This document shows, piece after piece, positions 23,561 through 31,563 of a stretch of 64,000 nucleotides of DNA. The first letter of the stretch is position 1; each line of letters starts with the position of its first letter. This stretch comes from Metaruminococcus_A sp050943475 (GTDB taxonomy: Bacteria > Bacillota > Clostridia > Oscillospirales > Ruminococcaceae). The DNA is taken from positions 1-64,000 of the forward strand of contig JBMNPF010000012.1 in NCBI GenBank assembly GCA_050943475.1, written 5' to 3'. Under the pieces are notes generated by a model. It was not told the origin of the DNA. It ran no database searches and was given only the letters and a program-made list of their open reading frames with translations. The position numbers were made by a program, and so were the translations under genes.

Positions 23561-24844
23561 TTATTCAGACTCCATTCCAAGCCCCGCATCATCGTGCCGC
23601 TTAAGGGTTTTGGAAAACAGTATCAGCAAAATACAGACCGCAAACACCGCAATGTTAAAAACAAACGGCAGCGTGCGGTTGATGGAGGAAAGCCAGCCAA
23701 CCAGCCAGCCAAAGGGAGCGCTGCAGCCGATCATGACGACATGCATCAAACCATATGCACGGGAACGCTCTTCTTTGTCGATAAAAAGGGCGGTGAGCGA
23801 ATCCTTGCGGGGAGTGACCAATGCAAATGCAAAAGCCTCTGCAAAGGTATAAAGCCAAATCATGGTAAGGTTTTGGGGCGGGGCCAGCAACAAAAGCAGA
23901 TGGCTCAGCACATAAAGCCCAAGGCCAATGGGCATGACGACACGGTACTTCATCCGGTTGAAAACACTCTGCACCAGTAGAATAAAGACCAGCATAATAG
24001 CGGCACGCACCATTGGAAAAATAGGGATATAGGTCTCCGAAATGCCGAGGTTCTGGGTGACATACAGGCCGAAGAAGCTGCCGGTTACCATGGTGTAAAT
24101 GTTGTTGAGCACCATAAAGACCACCACAAAAATCATGGCAGGTGAATGCAGCATCTTCCGCAATACATCCTTATAGCCAACAAAAAGGCGGAACATCGAG
24201 GTGTTTCTGGTTTCTTCCATCCGCTTGCGGCCCATTTCGGTCTCGGTTCCTCGGACAAAGAGGATGACAAACTTTGCCGTCATGGAGAGGAAGGAGAAAA
24301 AGTAGATAAACCGGACGGCGGTGACCATACCAAAACCGTCAACCAGCACGGTGGAAAGAGGCGCGAAAAAGACGGCAATCAGGCCGGTGACCTGAATCCA
24401 GGTGAACGCGTTGACCAGTTTGGAATCGTCGCAGTCCTCAACAAAAAGGCAGGTCCAGGAAACATTGGTAATCTGGAACATACTGTTGCAGATAGAGGCC
24501 GCGAGGAACCACCAGAAGTCCTGAGCGAACGCCCAAATCAGGCAGGGCACCGACCAGGCAAGGGTGTCAAAAATAATGGTAGTCATGCGGCGGCCGAATT
24601 TGTCGGTCAAAACGCCGCCGAACAACGCCGTAACAACCTGAAAGCACATGCCAATGGTGAGCAGCAGACCAATTTGGGTGTCGTTGACGCCAAGGGCATA
24701 CATATATAAGGTGGCAAAGGGTGTAAAAAGATTGTAAGGGATGTTCCAAAGCGGCTCGGTAAGCAAGCTGATTTTTGGGTTCCCCTTAAGTTCAATCAGG
24801 GTGCGGAACAGGTCATGCCGCTTTAATTTTTCAGAGAGATTCAT
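23561..24844 (-). CDS. Major facilitator superfamily transporter
   Basis: ATG 24844 with AAGGATG upstream gives 427 residues. Twelve hydrophobic segments are recognisable. The loop GGVLTDKFGRRMTT between helices 2 and 3 is the MFS signature motif (G-x-L-x-D-x-x-G-R-R). A cytoplasmic linker around residues 195-225 is Glu/Arg-rich (GTETEMGRKRMEETRN). The substrate is unknown; multidrug or sugar-type relatives are both possible. It is a single gene. The upstream gap to 25030 shows no other gene. Confidence 0.85.
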   Translation of the reverse strand: MNLSEKLKRHDLFRTLIELKGNPKISLLTEPLWNIPYNLFTPFATLYMYALGVNDTQIGLLLTIGMCFQVVTALFGGVLTDKFGRRMTTIIFDTLAWSVPCLIWAFAQDFWWFLAASICNSMFQITNVSWTCLFVEDCDDSKLVNAFTWIQVTGLIAVFFAPLSTVLVDGFGMVTAVRFIYFFSFLSMTAKFVILFVRGTETEMGRKRMEETRNTSMFRLFVGYKDVLRKMLHSPAMIFVVVFMVLNNIYTMVTGSFFGLYVTQNLGISETYIPIFPMVRAAIMLVFILLVQSVFNRMKYRVVMPIGLGLYVLSHLLLLLAPPQNLTMIWLYTFAEAFAFALVTPRKDSLTALFIDKEERSRAYGLMHVVMIGCSAPFGWLVGWLSSINRTLPFVFNIAVFAVCILLILFSKTLKRHDDAGLGMESE

Positions 24845-25030
24845 AGTATCATCCTTTGAGCAGCGCACAAGGCGCCGAAATTCATCTGGTATTGGAATTT
24901 CCACGGACCAAAGCCTTGGAACGGGGATGCAGAATTTGTTTGGCACTGTACCGAAAAATTGCACTGCCCACCGCCACAGAGCCGGTTTTGCAAAACAGCG
25001 CTAAAAAAAGCAGGCTGCGCATAAAAATTG

Positions 25031-25459
25031 TTATCGAAAATACCAGAGGTACATATTGCTGCCATAATTTTCATCGGGGCTGGCGGCAAAGCCGAAACGC
25101 CGGTAAAAGCCTTCACGGCCGTGAGCTGCAATCAGGCTGATCATTACTTTTTGGCCGGGATGAAGATCCTCTTTTATTTTTTCCAGGAGCAGGCGGACCA
25201 ACGCAGAGCCAATCCCCTTTCCCTGGTAATCCGGCAGTACGGCGACGTCCACAAGAACGGCGACCATTCCCCCATCCCCTACGCAGCGCGCAATACCAAC
25301 GACACTGTCATTGGCCGCATCCACCGCAGATACAAGATGCACCGAATTTTTCAAACCATTGGCTACCTGTTCGCGCTCGGCGGCAGGCCATCCCACAGAG
25401 GCGCCCACGCGCAGATAATCTTCCTCTGTAAAGACGTCTTTGTAATAAATTGCGGCCAT
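25031..25459 (-). CDS. GNAT-family N-acetyltransferase
   Basis: ATG 25459 follows GGGGGAG at a good distance, giving 142 residues. The acetyl-CoA site is VAVLPDYQGKGIGSALVRLL (Q-x-x-G-x-G pattern), and the C-terminal GREGFYRRFGFAASPDENYGS is typical of small single-domain GNATs. The acceptor is unknown. It is divergent from the nrd operon and shares no feature with it. Confidence 0.85.
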   Translation of the reverse strand: MAAIYYKDVFTEEDYLRVGASVGWPAAEREQVANGLKNSVHLVSAVDAANDSVVGIARCVGDGGMVAVLVDVAVLPDYQGKGIGSALVRLLLEKIKEDLHPGQKVMISLIAAHGREGFYRRFGFAASPDENYGSNMYLWYFR

Positions 25460-25765
25460 ATTGTTCTCCCCCAGTCGATCCAGGTGACCAACAGAAGCAA
25501 CCAATCAGACATGATCCACGCTGGCAGCTTTTCCCATATCCGGCATCTTGTGAGCCGCAATCAAAAAACACAGCCAATCCATCCGAACGGACCATTGGCT
25601 GCTCCCGCAATGTCGAAACGCCCGCGGCATAGGCAATCAGCCGGCTAAGCGTACTATAACACGATGTAATTTACCACATTCGACTGTTAAAATCAATGGG
25701 AAAAAGGTTCAAATAAAATGGGGATTCTTTGTATAACATTTTGGGTAAGAAGTTTGTAATGTGTA

Positions 25766-25794
25766 TTGACTTCGCCCTATATCTACACTATAAT
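25766..25794 (+). promoter_or_regulatory. Promoter of the nrd operon
   Basis: TTGACT (25766-25771), exactly 17 bases, TATAAT (25789-25794). The -10 lies inside the first NrdR-like box, so bound repressor would block RNA polymerase. Confidence 0.75.
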
Positions 25795-25798
25795 GTAG
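25783..25798 (+). promoter_or_regulatory. NrdR-like box 1
   Basis: CTACACTATAATGTAG fits the palindromic NrdR box pattern ACAxTATxxTGTA and overlaps the -10 element. Its partner lies 32 bases downstream, about three helical turns, as is usual for NrdR box pairs. Confidence 0.6.
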
Positions 25799-25814
25799 AA
25801 GATATATTTTTAGA

Positions 25815-25830
25815 GCACAATATCTTGTAT
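25815..25830 (+). promoter_or_regulatory. NrdR-like box 2
   Basis: GCACAATATCTTGTAT shares the ACA.TAT..TGTA core with box 1 at the same helical face. NrdR is the widespread ATP/dATP-sensing repressor of ribonucleotide reductase genes; no nrdR gene is in this window. Confidence 0.6.
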
Positions 25831-25846
25831 GGAAGGATGTAAAGAA

Positions 25847-28111
25847 ATGCTTACATCAATCGTCAAGCGGGACGGGCGCAAAGTCCCCTTTGAACTGGAT
25901 AAAATCACGGTTGCCGTTTACAAGGCGGCACAGGCCATTGGCGGAAAAGACCACCAGATGGCGGAAGACATTGCAAACAAGGTCTGTATCTACATTGAAG
26001 GCGAGCTTGGCGTTACCGAGCCAACCGTAGAGCAGATTCAGGACGCGGTGGAAAAATGCCTCATCGAGGACGGGCACGCCCAAACAGCGAAGGCATTCAT
26101 CCTGTACCGCAGCGAGCGCACCCGGATGCGGGAGATGAACACCCGGCTGATGAAGGTCTACGAAGACCTCACCTTCAAGGATTCCAGCGAAAACGATTTG
26201 AAACGGGAAAACGCCAACATCAACGGCGATACAGCCATGGGCACCATGCTCAAATATGGTTCCGAAGGCGCAAAGCAGTTTTACAACATGTTCATTCTTG
26301 ACCCCAAGCACGCCAAAGCGCACAACAATGGGGATATTCACATTCATGATCTGGACTTTCTCACCCTGACCACCACCTGCTGCCAGATTGATATTAAAAA
26401 GCTGTTTGAGCACGGATTCTCGACCGGGCACGGCTACCTGCGGGAGCCGAACGACATTGCAAGCTATTCGGCGCTGGCGTGCATTGCCATTCAGTCCAAC
26501 CAGAACGACCAGCACGGCGGCCAGAGCATCCCAAACTTCGACTACGGCATGGCGCCGGGCGTTGCCAAAACCTATGTCAAGCGCTACACCCAGAATCTTG
26601 CAAAGGCGCTGGAGCTGCTGGCCGGGGCGGAGGACGCCGAAGCGTTTGTCAAAAAGATGCAGCAGAGCCTCGACTGCCAGCCCACCCTTGCCGACCAGGA
26701 CGGATACACCGCCAAAGAGGCCGCTTACCTTGCGGAACGTCTCCCGGCTGAAACCGCCGAGGCCGCTCAGCGGTTTGCGCTGAAAAACGCTGCGCAGGAG
26801 ACCGAACGCGCCACCTACCAAGCGATGGAAGCGCTGGTGCACAACCTGAACACCATGCACTCCCGCGCGGGCGCGCAGATTCCGTTTTCTTCCATCAACT
26901 ACGGCACCGACACCACTCCGGAGGGCCGGATGGTCATTAAAAACATCCTGCTTGCGACCGAAGCAGGGCTTGGCAACGGCGAAACGCCGATTTTCCCCAT
27001 CCACATCTTCAAGGTAAAGGAGGGGGTCAACTACAACTCCGGCGACCCGAACTACGACCTGTTCAAGCTGGCCTGCCAGTGCTCGGCCAAGCGGCTGTTC
27101 CCGAACTTCTCTTTCCTTGACGCACCGTTTAACGCGCAGTATTACAAAGAGGGGCGTCCGGAAACCGAAATTGCCTACATGGGCTGCCGCACCCGTGTCA
27201 TTGCCAACAACTACGACAAGGACCGCGAAATTGTGTACGGCCGCGGCAACCTGAGCTTTACTTCCATCAACCTGCCGCGGATTGCCATTAAATCCAAAGG
27301 CGACCTGGATTACTTCTTTGAGGAGCTTGACCGCAAGCTGGATCTGGTCGTTGACCAGCTGATGGCCCGGTTTGCCATCCAGGCAAAAAAGCGGGTGAAA
27401 AATTACCCCTTCCTCATGGGGCAGGGCATTTGGATCGATTCGGAAAAGCTCGGCCCGGACGACGAAGTCGGCGAAGTGCTCAAGCACGGCACCCTGACCG
27501 TCGGCTTCATTGGGCTGGCGGAATGCCTGAAAGCACTGACCGGTGAGCACCACGGCGAAAGCCAGACGGCACAGAACCTTGGCCTTGAAATTGTGGGCAC
27601 TATGCGCAAAAAGATGGACGAGGCCTCCCAAAAAACAGGGCTCAATTTCTCCCTTATCGGAACCCCGGCGGAGGGACTTTCCGGGCGGTTTGTGCGGATG
27701 GACCGCGAACAGTTCGGCAGCATCCCGGGCATTACCGACCGCGATTATTACACCAACAGCTTCCATGTACCGGTTTACTATGAAATCGGCGCGTACGATA
27801 AAATCCGCAAGGAGGCCCCATACCATGCGCTCACCAACGGCGGGCACATCAGCTATGTTGAGATGGACGGCGACCCCTGCGACAACCTGGAGGCCTTTGA
27901 ATCCATTGTGCGCTGCATGAAGGAGGCCGGCATCGGGTACGGCTCCATCAATCATCCGGTTGACCGCGACCCGGTCTGCGGCTACACCGGCATTATCGGG
28001 GATGTGTGCCCGCGCTGCGGACGGCGCGAAGGCGAGGCGATCCCGCCGGAGAAGCTCGCGGAACTCCGCAAAATGTACCCCAATATGCCGGTCTTTTACG
28101 GAGCAGAATAA
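25847..28111 (+). CDS. nrdD: Anaerobic ribonucleoside-triphosphate reductase NrdD, large chain without glycyl-radical tail
   Basis: ATG 25847 follows AAGGATGTAAAG; the product has 754 residues. The N-terminus is an ATP-cone (SIVKRDGRKVPFELDKI). The catalytic barrel shows TTTCCQIDI, SNQNDQHGGQSIPNFD and IAYMGCRTRV, which hold the expected Cys residues, and LIGTPAEGLSGRF. The enzyme makes deoxyribonucleotides without oxygen. Oddly, the chain stops after the zinc-finger-like end (VCGYTGIIGDVCPRCGRREG) with a short unrelated tail and lacks the RxxxGYL glycyl-radical loop that should follow. That loop is encoded by the next gene. One of the four usual zinc Cys also appears to be missing (RDPVCGY rather than CxxCGY). 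Confidence 0.93.
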   Translation: MLTSIVKRDGRKVPFELDKITVAVYKAAQAIGGKDHQMAEDIANKVCIYIEGELGVTEPTVEQIQDAVEKCLIEDGHAQTAKAFILYRSERTRMREMNTRLMKVYEDLTFKDSSENDLKRENANINGDTAMGTMLKYGSEGAKQFYNMFILDPKHAKAHNNGDIHIHDLDFLTLTTTCCQIDIKKLFEHGFSTGHGYLREPNDIASYSALACIAIQSNQNDQHGGQSIPNFDYGMAPGVAKTYVKRYTQNLAKALELLAGAEDAEAFVKKMQQSLDCQPTLADQDGYTAKEAAYLAERLPAETAEAAQRFALKNAAQETERATYQAMEALVHNLNTMHSRAGAQIPFSSINYGTDTTPEGRMVIKNILLATEAGLGNGETPIFPIHIFKVKEGVNYNSGDPNYDLFKLACQCSAKRLFPNFSFLDAPFNAQYYKEGRPETEIAYMGCRTRVIANNYDKDREIVYGRGNLSFTSINLPRIAIKSKGDLDYFFEELDRKLDLVVDQLMARFAIQAKKRVKNYPFLMGQGIWIDSEKLGPDDEVGEVLKHGTLTVGFIGLAECLKALTGEHHGESQTAQNLGLEIVGTMRKKMDEASQKTGLNFSLIGTPAEGLSGRFVRMDREQFGSIPGITDRDYYTNSFHVPVYYEIGAYDKIRKEAPYHALTNGGHISYVEMDGDPCDNLEAFESIVRCMKEAGIGYGSINHPVDRDPVCGYTGIIGDVCPRCGRREGEAIPPEKLAELRKMYPNMPVFYGAE

Positions 28112-28192
28112 CGAACCGGACGCTAAGGTTCCTGCACAGAGCTTTTACACCGATAGTACACGCCTGATTGGCGAATCAACCATAAAAAAGAC

Positions 28193-28215
28193 GGCAGCCC
28201 TGAATACGGGCTGCC
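28193..28215 (+). other. Hairpin between nrdD and its glycyl-radical partner gene
   Basis: GGCAGCCC and GGGCTGCC form an 8-bp stem with a seven-base loop, 81 bases after the nrdD stop and 15 before the next ribosome site. The tail (GGGCGTTTC) is poor in T, so it is more likely an RNA-stabilising or partial attenuator structure than a full terminator. It could set the ratio of the two chains. Confidence 0.5.
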
Positions 28216-28244
28216 GGGCGTTTCAAACAGAAAGGATGTTTACC

Positions 28245-28436
28245 ATGACAACAGAACAGAATGTATCGATCAAAGGCGTTGGCGAAGGCGTTGGTTTTGA
28301 GCGCATCCGCCGGATTACCGGTTACCTCGTCGGCACCCTTGACCGCTTCAACAATGCGAAGCGCGCCGAAGAGCACGACCGCGTTAAGCATTGCAGCACC
28401 AGTACCGGCGATTCCTCTGCGGTGGAGATGCTGTAA
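28245..28436 (+). CDS. Stand-alone glycyl-radical domain of anaerobic ribonucleotide reductase
   Basis: ATG 28245 is preceded by AAAGGATG. The 63-residue protein contains FERIRRITGYLVGTLDRFNN followed by AKRAEEHDRVKH, which is the C-terminal glycyl-radical segment of NrdD; Gly26 is the predicted radical site. It lies in order between nrdD and nrdG, which activates the radical, with a one-base gap to nrdG. I infer that it docks into the NrdD barrel as a separate chain, much as the small protein GrcA (YfiD) can replace the tail of pyruvate formate-lyase. The last dozen residues (CSTSTGDSSAVEML) look like an unstructured tail. Confidence 0.85.
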   Translation: MTTEQNVSIKGVGEGVGFERIRRITGYLVGTLDRFNNAKRAEEHDRVKHCSTSTGDSSAVEML

Positions 28437-28437
28437 G

Positions 28438-28953
28438 ATGTCAATGCTGCGGATCTCCGGTATTATCCGGGAATCGGTTGTCGATGGGCCGGGCGTTCGC
28501 TTTGTGGTTTTTACCCAGGGCTGCCCGCACCACTGCCCCGGCTGCCACAATCCGGATACCCATTCCTTTGAGGGCGGCAAGCTGGTGGACATCAGCCGCA
28601 TTGCCGGGGAAATTTCCAAAAACCCCCTGCTCAAAGGCGTAACGCTGAGCGGCGGCGAGCCGTTCTGCCAGCCGGGGCCGCTTGCCGAACTGGCGCATAC
28701 CGTTCATGCCAAAGGGCTGGACGTAATGGTTTACTCCGGCTACACCTTTGAACAGCTTTTAAAACGGGCTGAGACCGAACCCGATGTACTGGCTCTTCTC
28801 AACGAGACCGACGTCTTAGTGGACGGACGGTTTCTACAAGCAGAAAAGAGCCTGCTGCTCAAATTCCGCGGCTCGAAAAATCAGCGGATATTGGATATCC
28901 CCCAAAGCCTTGCAAACGGCGAGCCAATTTGGGCGGAATGGGCAAAATCATAA
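28438..28953 (+). CDS. nrdG: Anaerobic ribonucleotide reductase activase NrdG
   Basis: The 171-residue protein starts at ATG 28438, one base after the previous stop. It is a small radical SAM enzyme: QGCPHHCPGCHNPDTH carries the CxxxCxxC iron-sulfur ligands, and TLSGGEPFCQP the SAM-binding GGE motif. NrdG uses SAM to create the glycyl radical. Here its substrate glycine is on the separate 63-residue protein, not on NrdD itself. It is the last gene of the operon, with a terminator at once. Confidence 0.95.
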   Translation: MSMLRISGIIRESVVDGPGVRFVVFTQGCPHHCPGCHNPDTHSFEGGKLVDISRIAGEISKNPLLKGVTLSGGEPFCQPGPLAELAHTVHAKGLDVMVYSGYTFEQLLKRAETEPDVLALLNETDVLVDGRFLQAEKSLLLKFRGSKNQRILDIPQSLANGEPIWAEWAKS

Positions 28954-28995
28954 AAAAGCATCCGGCAGGCAACATCGCCCGCCGGATGCTTTTTT
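28952..28995 (+). terminator. Terminator of the nrd operon
   Basis: AAAAAAGCATCCGGC and GCCGGATGCTTTTTT are exact complements flanking a 14-base loop. Confidence 0.8.
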
Positions 28996-29078
28996 ATTTT
29001 GATTGATTCCGAAACCGTTTCAAACGCCGCTTTCTCAAAAGAGGCTGCCTGAGGGTCCCAGCTTCATTGCTTCCTCAT

Positions 29079-29780
29079 TCATCCAAGCTTGCCGAGAGAA
29101 ACAAGGTACTGAATCAGGCGTGGGGAACGGGTATCAATATCCTGCTGAGTGACGCCGATGTAACGTGCAAGGTCTTTCCCAATTTCCCGAAGTTCCCGTT
29201 TCGTTTCCGGCTCCAGGCGAGTGTGGGCGCTGCACTGTGCAGCGATGTAACGGGTGCTGCACTCCATGCAGACGGTATAACGCCCGGCCTCTTCCCCACC
29301 CTGAACAATGGGAAACGCATAAGCTCTAATCTCAAGCGGCTGCTTTTGCTCCAGCATTTTAAGCGCCCGTTTTTGCTGTTGTTCCAATTTGGCAAAGAGT
29401 ACAGCCGTTTCCTCCTCCGAGAGCGGCCCGCCATGCGGTGGCTGCGGCGCGGGTTCCAGCCACTTCGGAAAGCAGGCGGAAACAAGGTTGAGTTCAAAGC
29501 ATTCCAACTCCGTCTCCCGCAGTTCAAAGGGGACGGCGTGGTAGGTTTCCACAAGATGGCGTTCCAGATCCTCTATACGGGTTTCAGAAGGGGTGATATC
29601 CCGGGCAGCGGCCTCCACCAACCTGTCAAAATCCGCGGCGGTATCCGTATCCGCATCCGCGGTAAAGATGGCGGTTGGCCCGTCTGCCCCGCCGATGACG
29701 CCAATGGAACAGGCGTTTTTACGCTGTTTCCGCATCTTCCACTTGTGCCAGCCGGTACGCAGATGTTCTAAAAACTGCAT
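29079..29780 (-). CDS. Unknown protein with OadB-like IGGADGPTAIF motif
   Basis: ATG 29780 follows AAAGG; the product has 233 residues. After a very basic opening (RTGWHKWKMRKQRKN) comes CSIGVIGGADGPTAIFTA at residues 24-41. That motif is a hallmark of the beta subunit of sodium-pumping decarboxylases, where it forms part of a membrane core. Here the rest is soluble-looking: an acidic linker, then helical segments (LSEEETAVLFAKLEQQQKRA) and a C-terminal part with CMECSTRYIAAQC. I do not recognise the whole. The gene is monocistronic and divergent from the cupin gene. Confidence 0.55.
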   Translation of the reverse strand: MQFLEHLRTGWHKWKMRKQRKNACSIGVIGGADGPTAIFTADADTDTAADFDRLVEAAARDITPSETRIEDLERHLVETYHAVPFELRETELECFELNLVSACFPKWLEPAPQPPHGGPLSEEETAVLFAKLEQQQKRALKMLEQKQPLEIRAYAFPIVQGGEEAGRYTVCMECSTRYIAAQCSAHTRLEPETKRELREIGKDLARYIGVTQQDIDTRSPRLIQYLVSLGKLG

Positions 29781-29890
29781 TGTAAAATCCTTTCCGCTTG
29801 CATCGAGGTACAAGCTCTGGTATGATGAGAACAATGGGCGCTGCGCCCAGAATGATAAACTTCAATCAGACAGCAAAGGAGCAATTCATC

Positions 29891-30226
29891 ATGGCAATTT
29901 ACCGGCAGTATTCCGACGACCAGCTCGAATCCCATCTGACGCCTGCGGCGCTTGATACCCTTGCGGCGCTTGAAGAATGGAAAGGCGCTGCGGCGTATAA
30001 AATCCATGTGCATGAACCAGGGACATTTTTGGACTGGCATCCGGCATCCGGGAGCTTGCTCATCGTGGTGCTCTCCGGCCAGCTTGAAATTACGGTGACC
30101 GACGGCACCAAGCTGATTTGTAAGCCAGGCGACCTGCGCTTTACTTCCGACAAGGGCAAAGGCCACACCGGGCGCTGCATTGGGGACGAACCCTGCGTGG
30201 TGCTCATGGTGGAACTAACCGAATAG
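29891..30226 (+). CDS. Cupin-domain protein
   Basis: ATG 29891 with AAAGGAG upstream gives 111 residues. The sequence fits one small cupin barrel: KIHVHEPGTFLDWHPASGSLLIVVLSG is the first motif region, and CKPGDLRFTSDKGKGHTGR the second. The possible metal ligands are His residues in both parts, but the spacing is not the classical one. Cupins of this size bind metals or small ligands and often modulate metabolism; the role here is unknown. Confidence 0.7.
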   Translation: MAIYRQYSDDQLESHLTPAALDTLAALEEWKGAAAYKIHVHEPGTFLDWHPASGSLLIVVLSGQLEITVTDGTKLICKPGDLRFTSDKGKGHTGRCIGDEPCVVLMVELTE

Positions 30227-30233
30227 GAATTGC

Positions 30234-30259
30234 GGGCGGCGGTTTTGCCGCCCTTTTTT
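30234..30259 (+). terminator. Terminator after the cupin gene
   Basis: GGGCGGC pairs with GCCGCCC around a six-base loop and is followed by six T. Confidence 0.75.
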
Positions 30260-30290
30260 GATTGCATCCTTATTTGCTCCTTAACAGCGA

Positions 30291-30542
30291 CTATGCAAAA
30301 TAATCCGTCATGGTCTCTATGATGGCGGGACGGCGGAAAAGCCTTCTCTCTTGCGTTCTCCCCCATTTCCATGCAGTCCAGGCATAACGCACGAAAGAGC
30401 AATTTCTCGCGGAGGTTGTTTTTCCGTCCTTTTTGACTGCCTTTCGTTCCTTCTTCTCCGGCAAGCCACGCGGGAAAAAACGGTCATAAGCCGCCCGGCA
30501 GACGGCGCACTTCATTGCGTGAGGATTGCGTACCACCCTCAC
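30291..30542 (-). CDS. Small CxxC protein, possibly frameshifted
   Basis: A GTG-initiated frame of 83 residues begins ten bases after the acetyltransferase stop, so it is probably cotranscribed. The first part (MKCAVCRAAYDRFFP) has a CxxC pair. From about 30415 the neighbouring frame reads more like protein (REKLLFRALCLDCMEMGENA, with another CxxC), while the very end (RRPAIIETMTDYFA) again looks natural in the first frame. This pattern suggests two small compensating shifts or a decaying gene. No family is recognised. Confidence 0.35.
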   Translation of the reverse strand: MRVVRNPHAMKCAVCRAAYDRFFPRGLPEKKERKAVKKDGKTTSARNCSFVRYAWTAWKWGRTQERRLFRRPAIIETMTDYFA

Positions 30543-30551
30543 ATTCCTCTT

Positions 30552-30995
30552 TTACAGCCAGCGGATAAAAGCCGTCTTGTCCACGCTGTTATACCCCACG
30601 CGCCGGTAAAAGTCCAGCGTGGCGGGGTTTTTGCTGCCGGTGAACAGCATGATTTTGTAGCAGTCCGTCTGCCGGGCCAGTTCCGCGGCGGCCTCCATCA
30701 GCTTGGTCGCATAGCCGTTGCCGCGGTATTCAGCCGCGGTGACGACGTTTTCCACCAACGCATAAGGACGCGGCCCGCGCGTCAGGTTTGGAATAACGGC
30801 CAGCACGCAGGAGGAGACCGGAACGCCGTTCAGGCAGCCGAGCAGGATATGGTGCCACGGGTCGTCTGCAATGCGGCGCCACATCTCCTGCATGGCGGGG
30901 CTTGCCGGATCCGGTACGGTGGTTTCGTGCAGGTGGAGATAAAGCTCAAGGAGTGCGGGCAGGTCCTCCGCCCGCGCTTCACGGATGGTAAACAT
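30552..30995 (-). CDS. GNAT-family N-acetyltransferase
   Basis: ATG 30995 is preferred because AAAAGGTGG precedes it; a GTG at 31007 lies within that site. The 147-residue protein starts TIREARAEDLPALLELY, and the acetyl-CoA loop is VVTAAEYRGNGYATKLMEAA. FTGSKNPATLDFYRRVGYNS is the usual C-terminal signature with the conserved Tyr. The substrate is unknown. It follows the third XRE gene by 15 bases and precedes the small CxxC frame, so the three may form one transcript. Confidence 0.85.
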   Translation of the reverse strand: MFTIREARAEDLPALLELYLHLHETTVPDPASPAMQEMWRRIADDPWHHILLGCLNGVPVSSCVLAVIPNLTRGPRPYALVENVVTAAEYRGNGYATKLMEAAAELARQTDCYKIMLFTGSKNPATLDFYRRVGYNSVDKTAFIRWL

Positions 30996-31010
30996 GGTAT
31001 GCGCCACCTT

Positions 31011-31244
31011 TTACTTTCTTTTCTTTGCACGGGGGTACGGCTGTTTTTCGTCGGTGCGGTTCAACAGGTAATCAATGCTTGTTCCATAATAATCGGCCAA
31101 CATCATCAAAGTCTCTACAGGCAAAGCTGCTTGACCCAACTCATATTTGGAATAGGTTTTTTGTGAAACATACAATCTTTCAGCGAGCTCCCTCTGTGTC
31201 AAGTCACTGTCCTCGCGCAAGTCCCTCAATCGCTGGTATATCAT
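31011..31244 (-). CDS. Small XRE-family DNA-binding protein
   Basis: The start is placed at ATG 31244 (MIYQRLRDLRED), in line with the two paralogues at 20755 and 21061; ATG 31250 is possible. The 77-residue protein is one helix-turn-helix (LTQRELAERLYVSQKTYSKYELGQAALP) with the same ending type (DYLLNRTDEKQP) plus a basic tail. The AGTACTTAT motif found upstream of the other two is not present here. The downstream acetyltransferase may be its target. Confidence 0.8.
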   Translation of the reverse strand: MIYQRLRDLREDSDLTQRELAERLYVSQKTYSKYELGQAALPVETLMMLADYYGTSIDYLLNRTDEKQPYPRAKKRK

Positions 31245-31525
31245 TTTCATCACCAAAAGAATGATAGCATATCCAGTGCGTTTTCTGCCTATTTTACCGG
31301 TATTTCCGTTAAAATCAGAGCTGGAAGGCGCATCCATGGATATTTAGGAAGGATTCTCTATAAATCGATTCCATCCGGTAACAACCACGATCGAGGAACT
31401 GCAAAAAGCACAACGCATGACAGAAGAAATTTTTATTTCACATCAACCATGTGAATCTGCTGGTTTATCAACACCCAATAAAACAAGCGGAAACTCCGGG
31501 CAGCAATAAAACACTCCTCACAGCT

Positions 31526-31563
31526 AAAAACAGGCAGGCGAAATTTTCCGCCTGCCTGTTTTT
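31526..31563 (-). terminator. Terminator after aspS
   Basis: AAAAACAGGCAGGCG pairs with CGCCTGCCTGTTTTT around an eight-base loop, at the 3' end of aspS. The stretch 31345-31525 shows no gene. Confidence 0.8.

Noticed and set aside
25856..27955. A 699-codon open frame on the minus strand opposite nrdD
   Set aside because: It is a mirror of the codon bias of nrdD in GC-rich DNA; its translation has no motif, and the plus strand encodes a certain enzyme.
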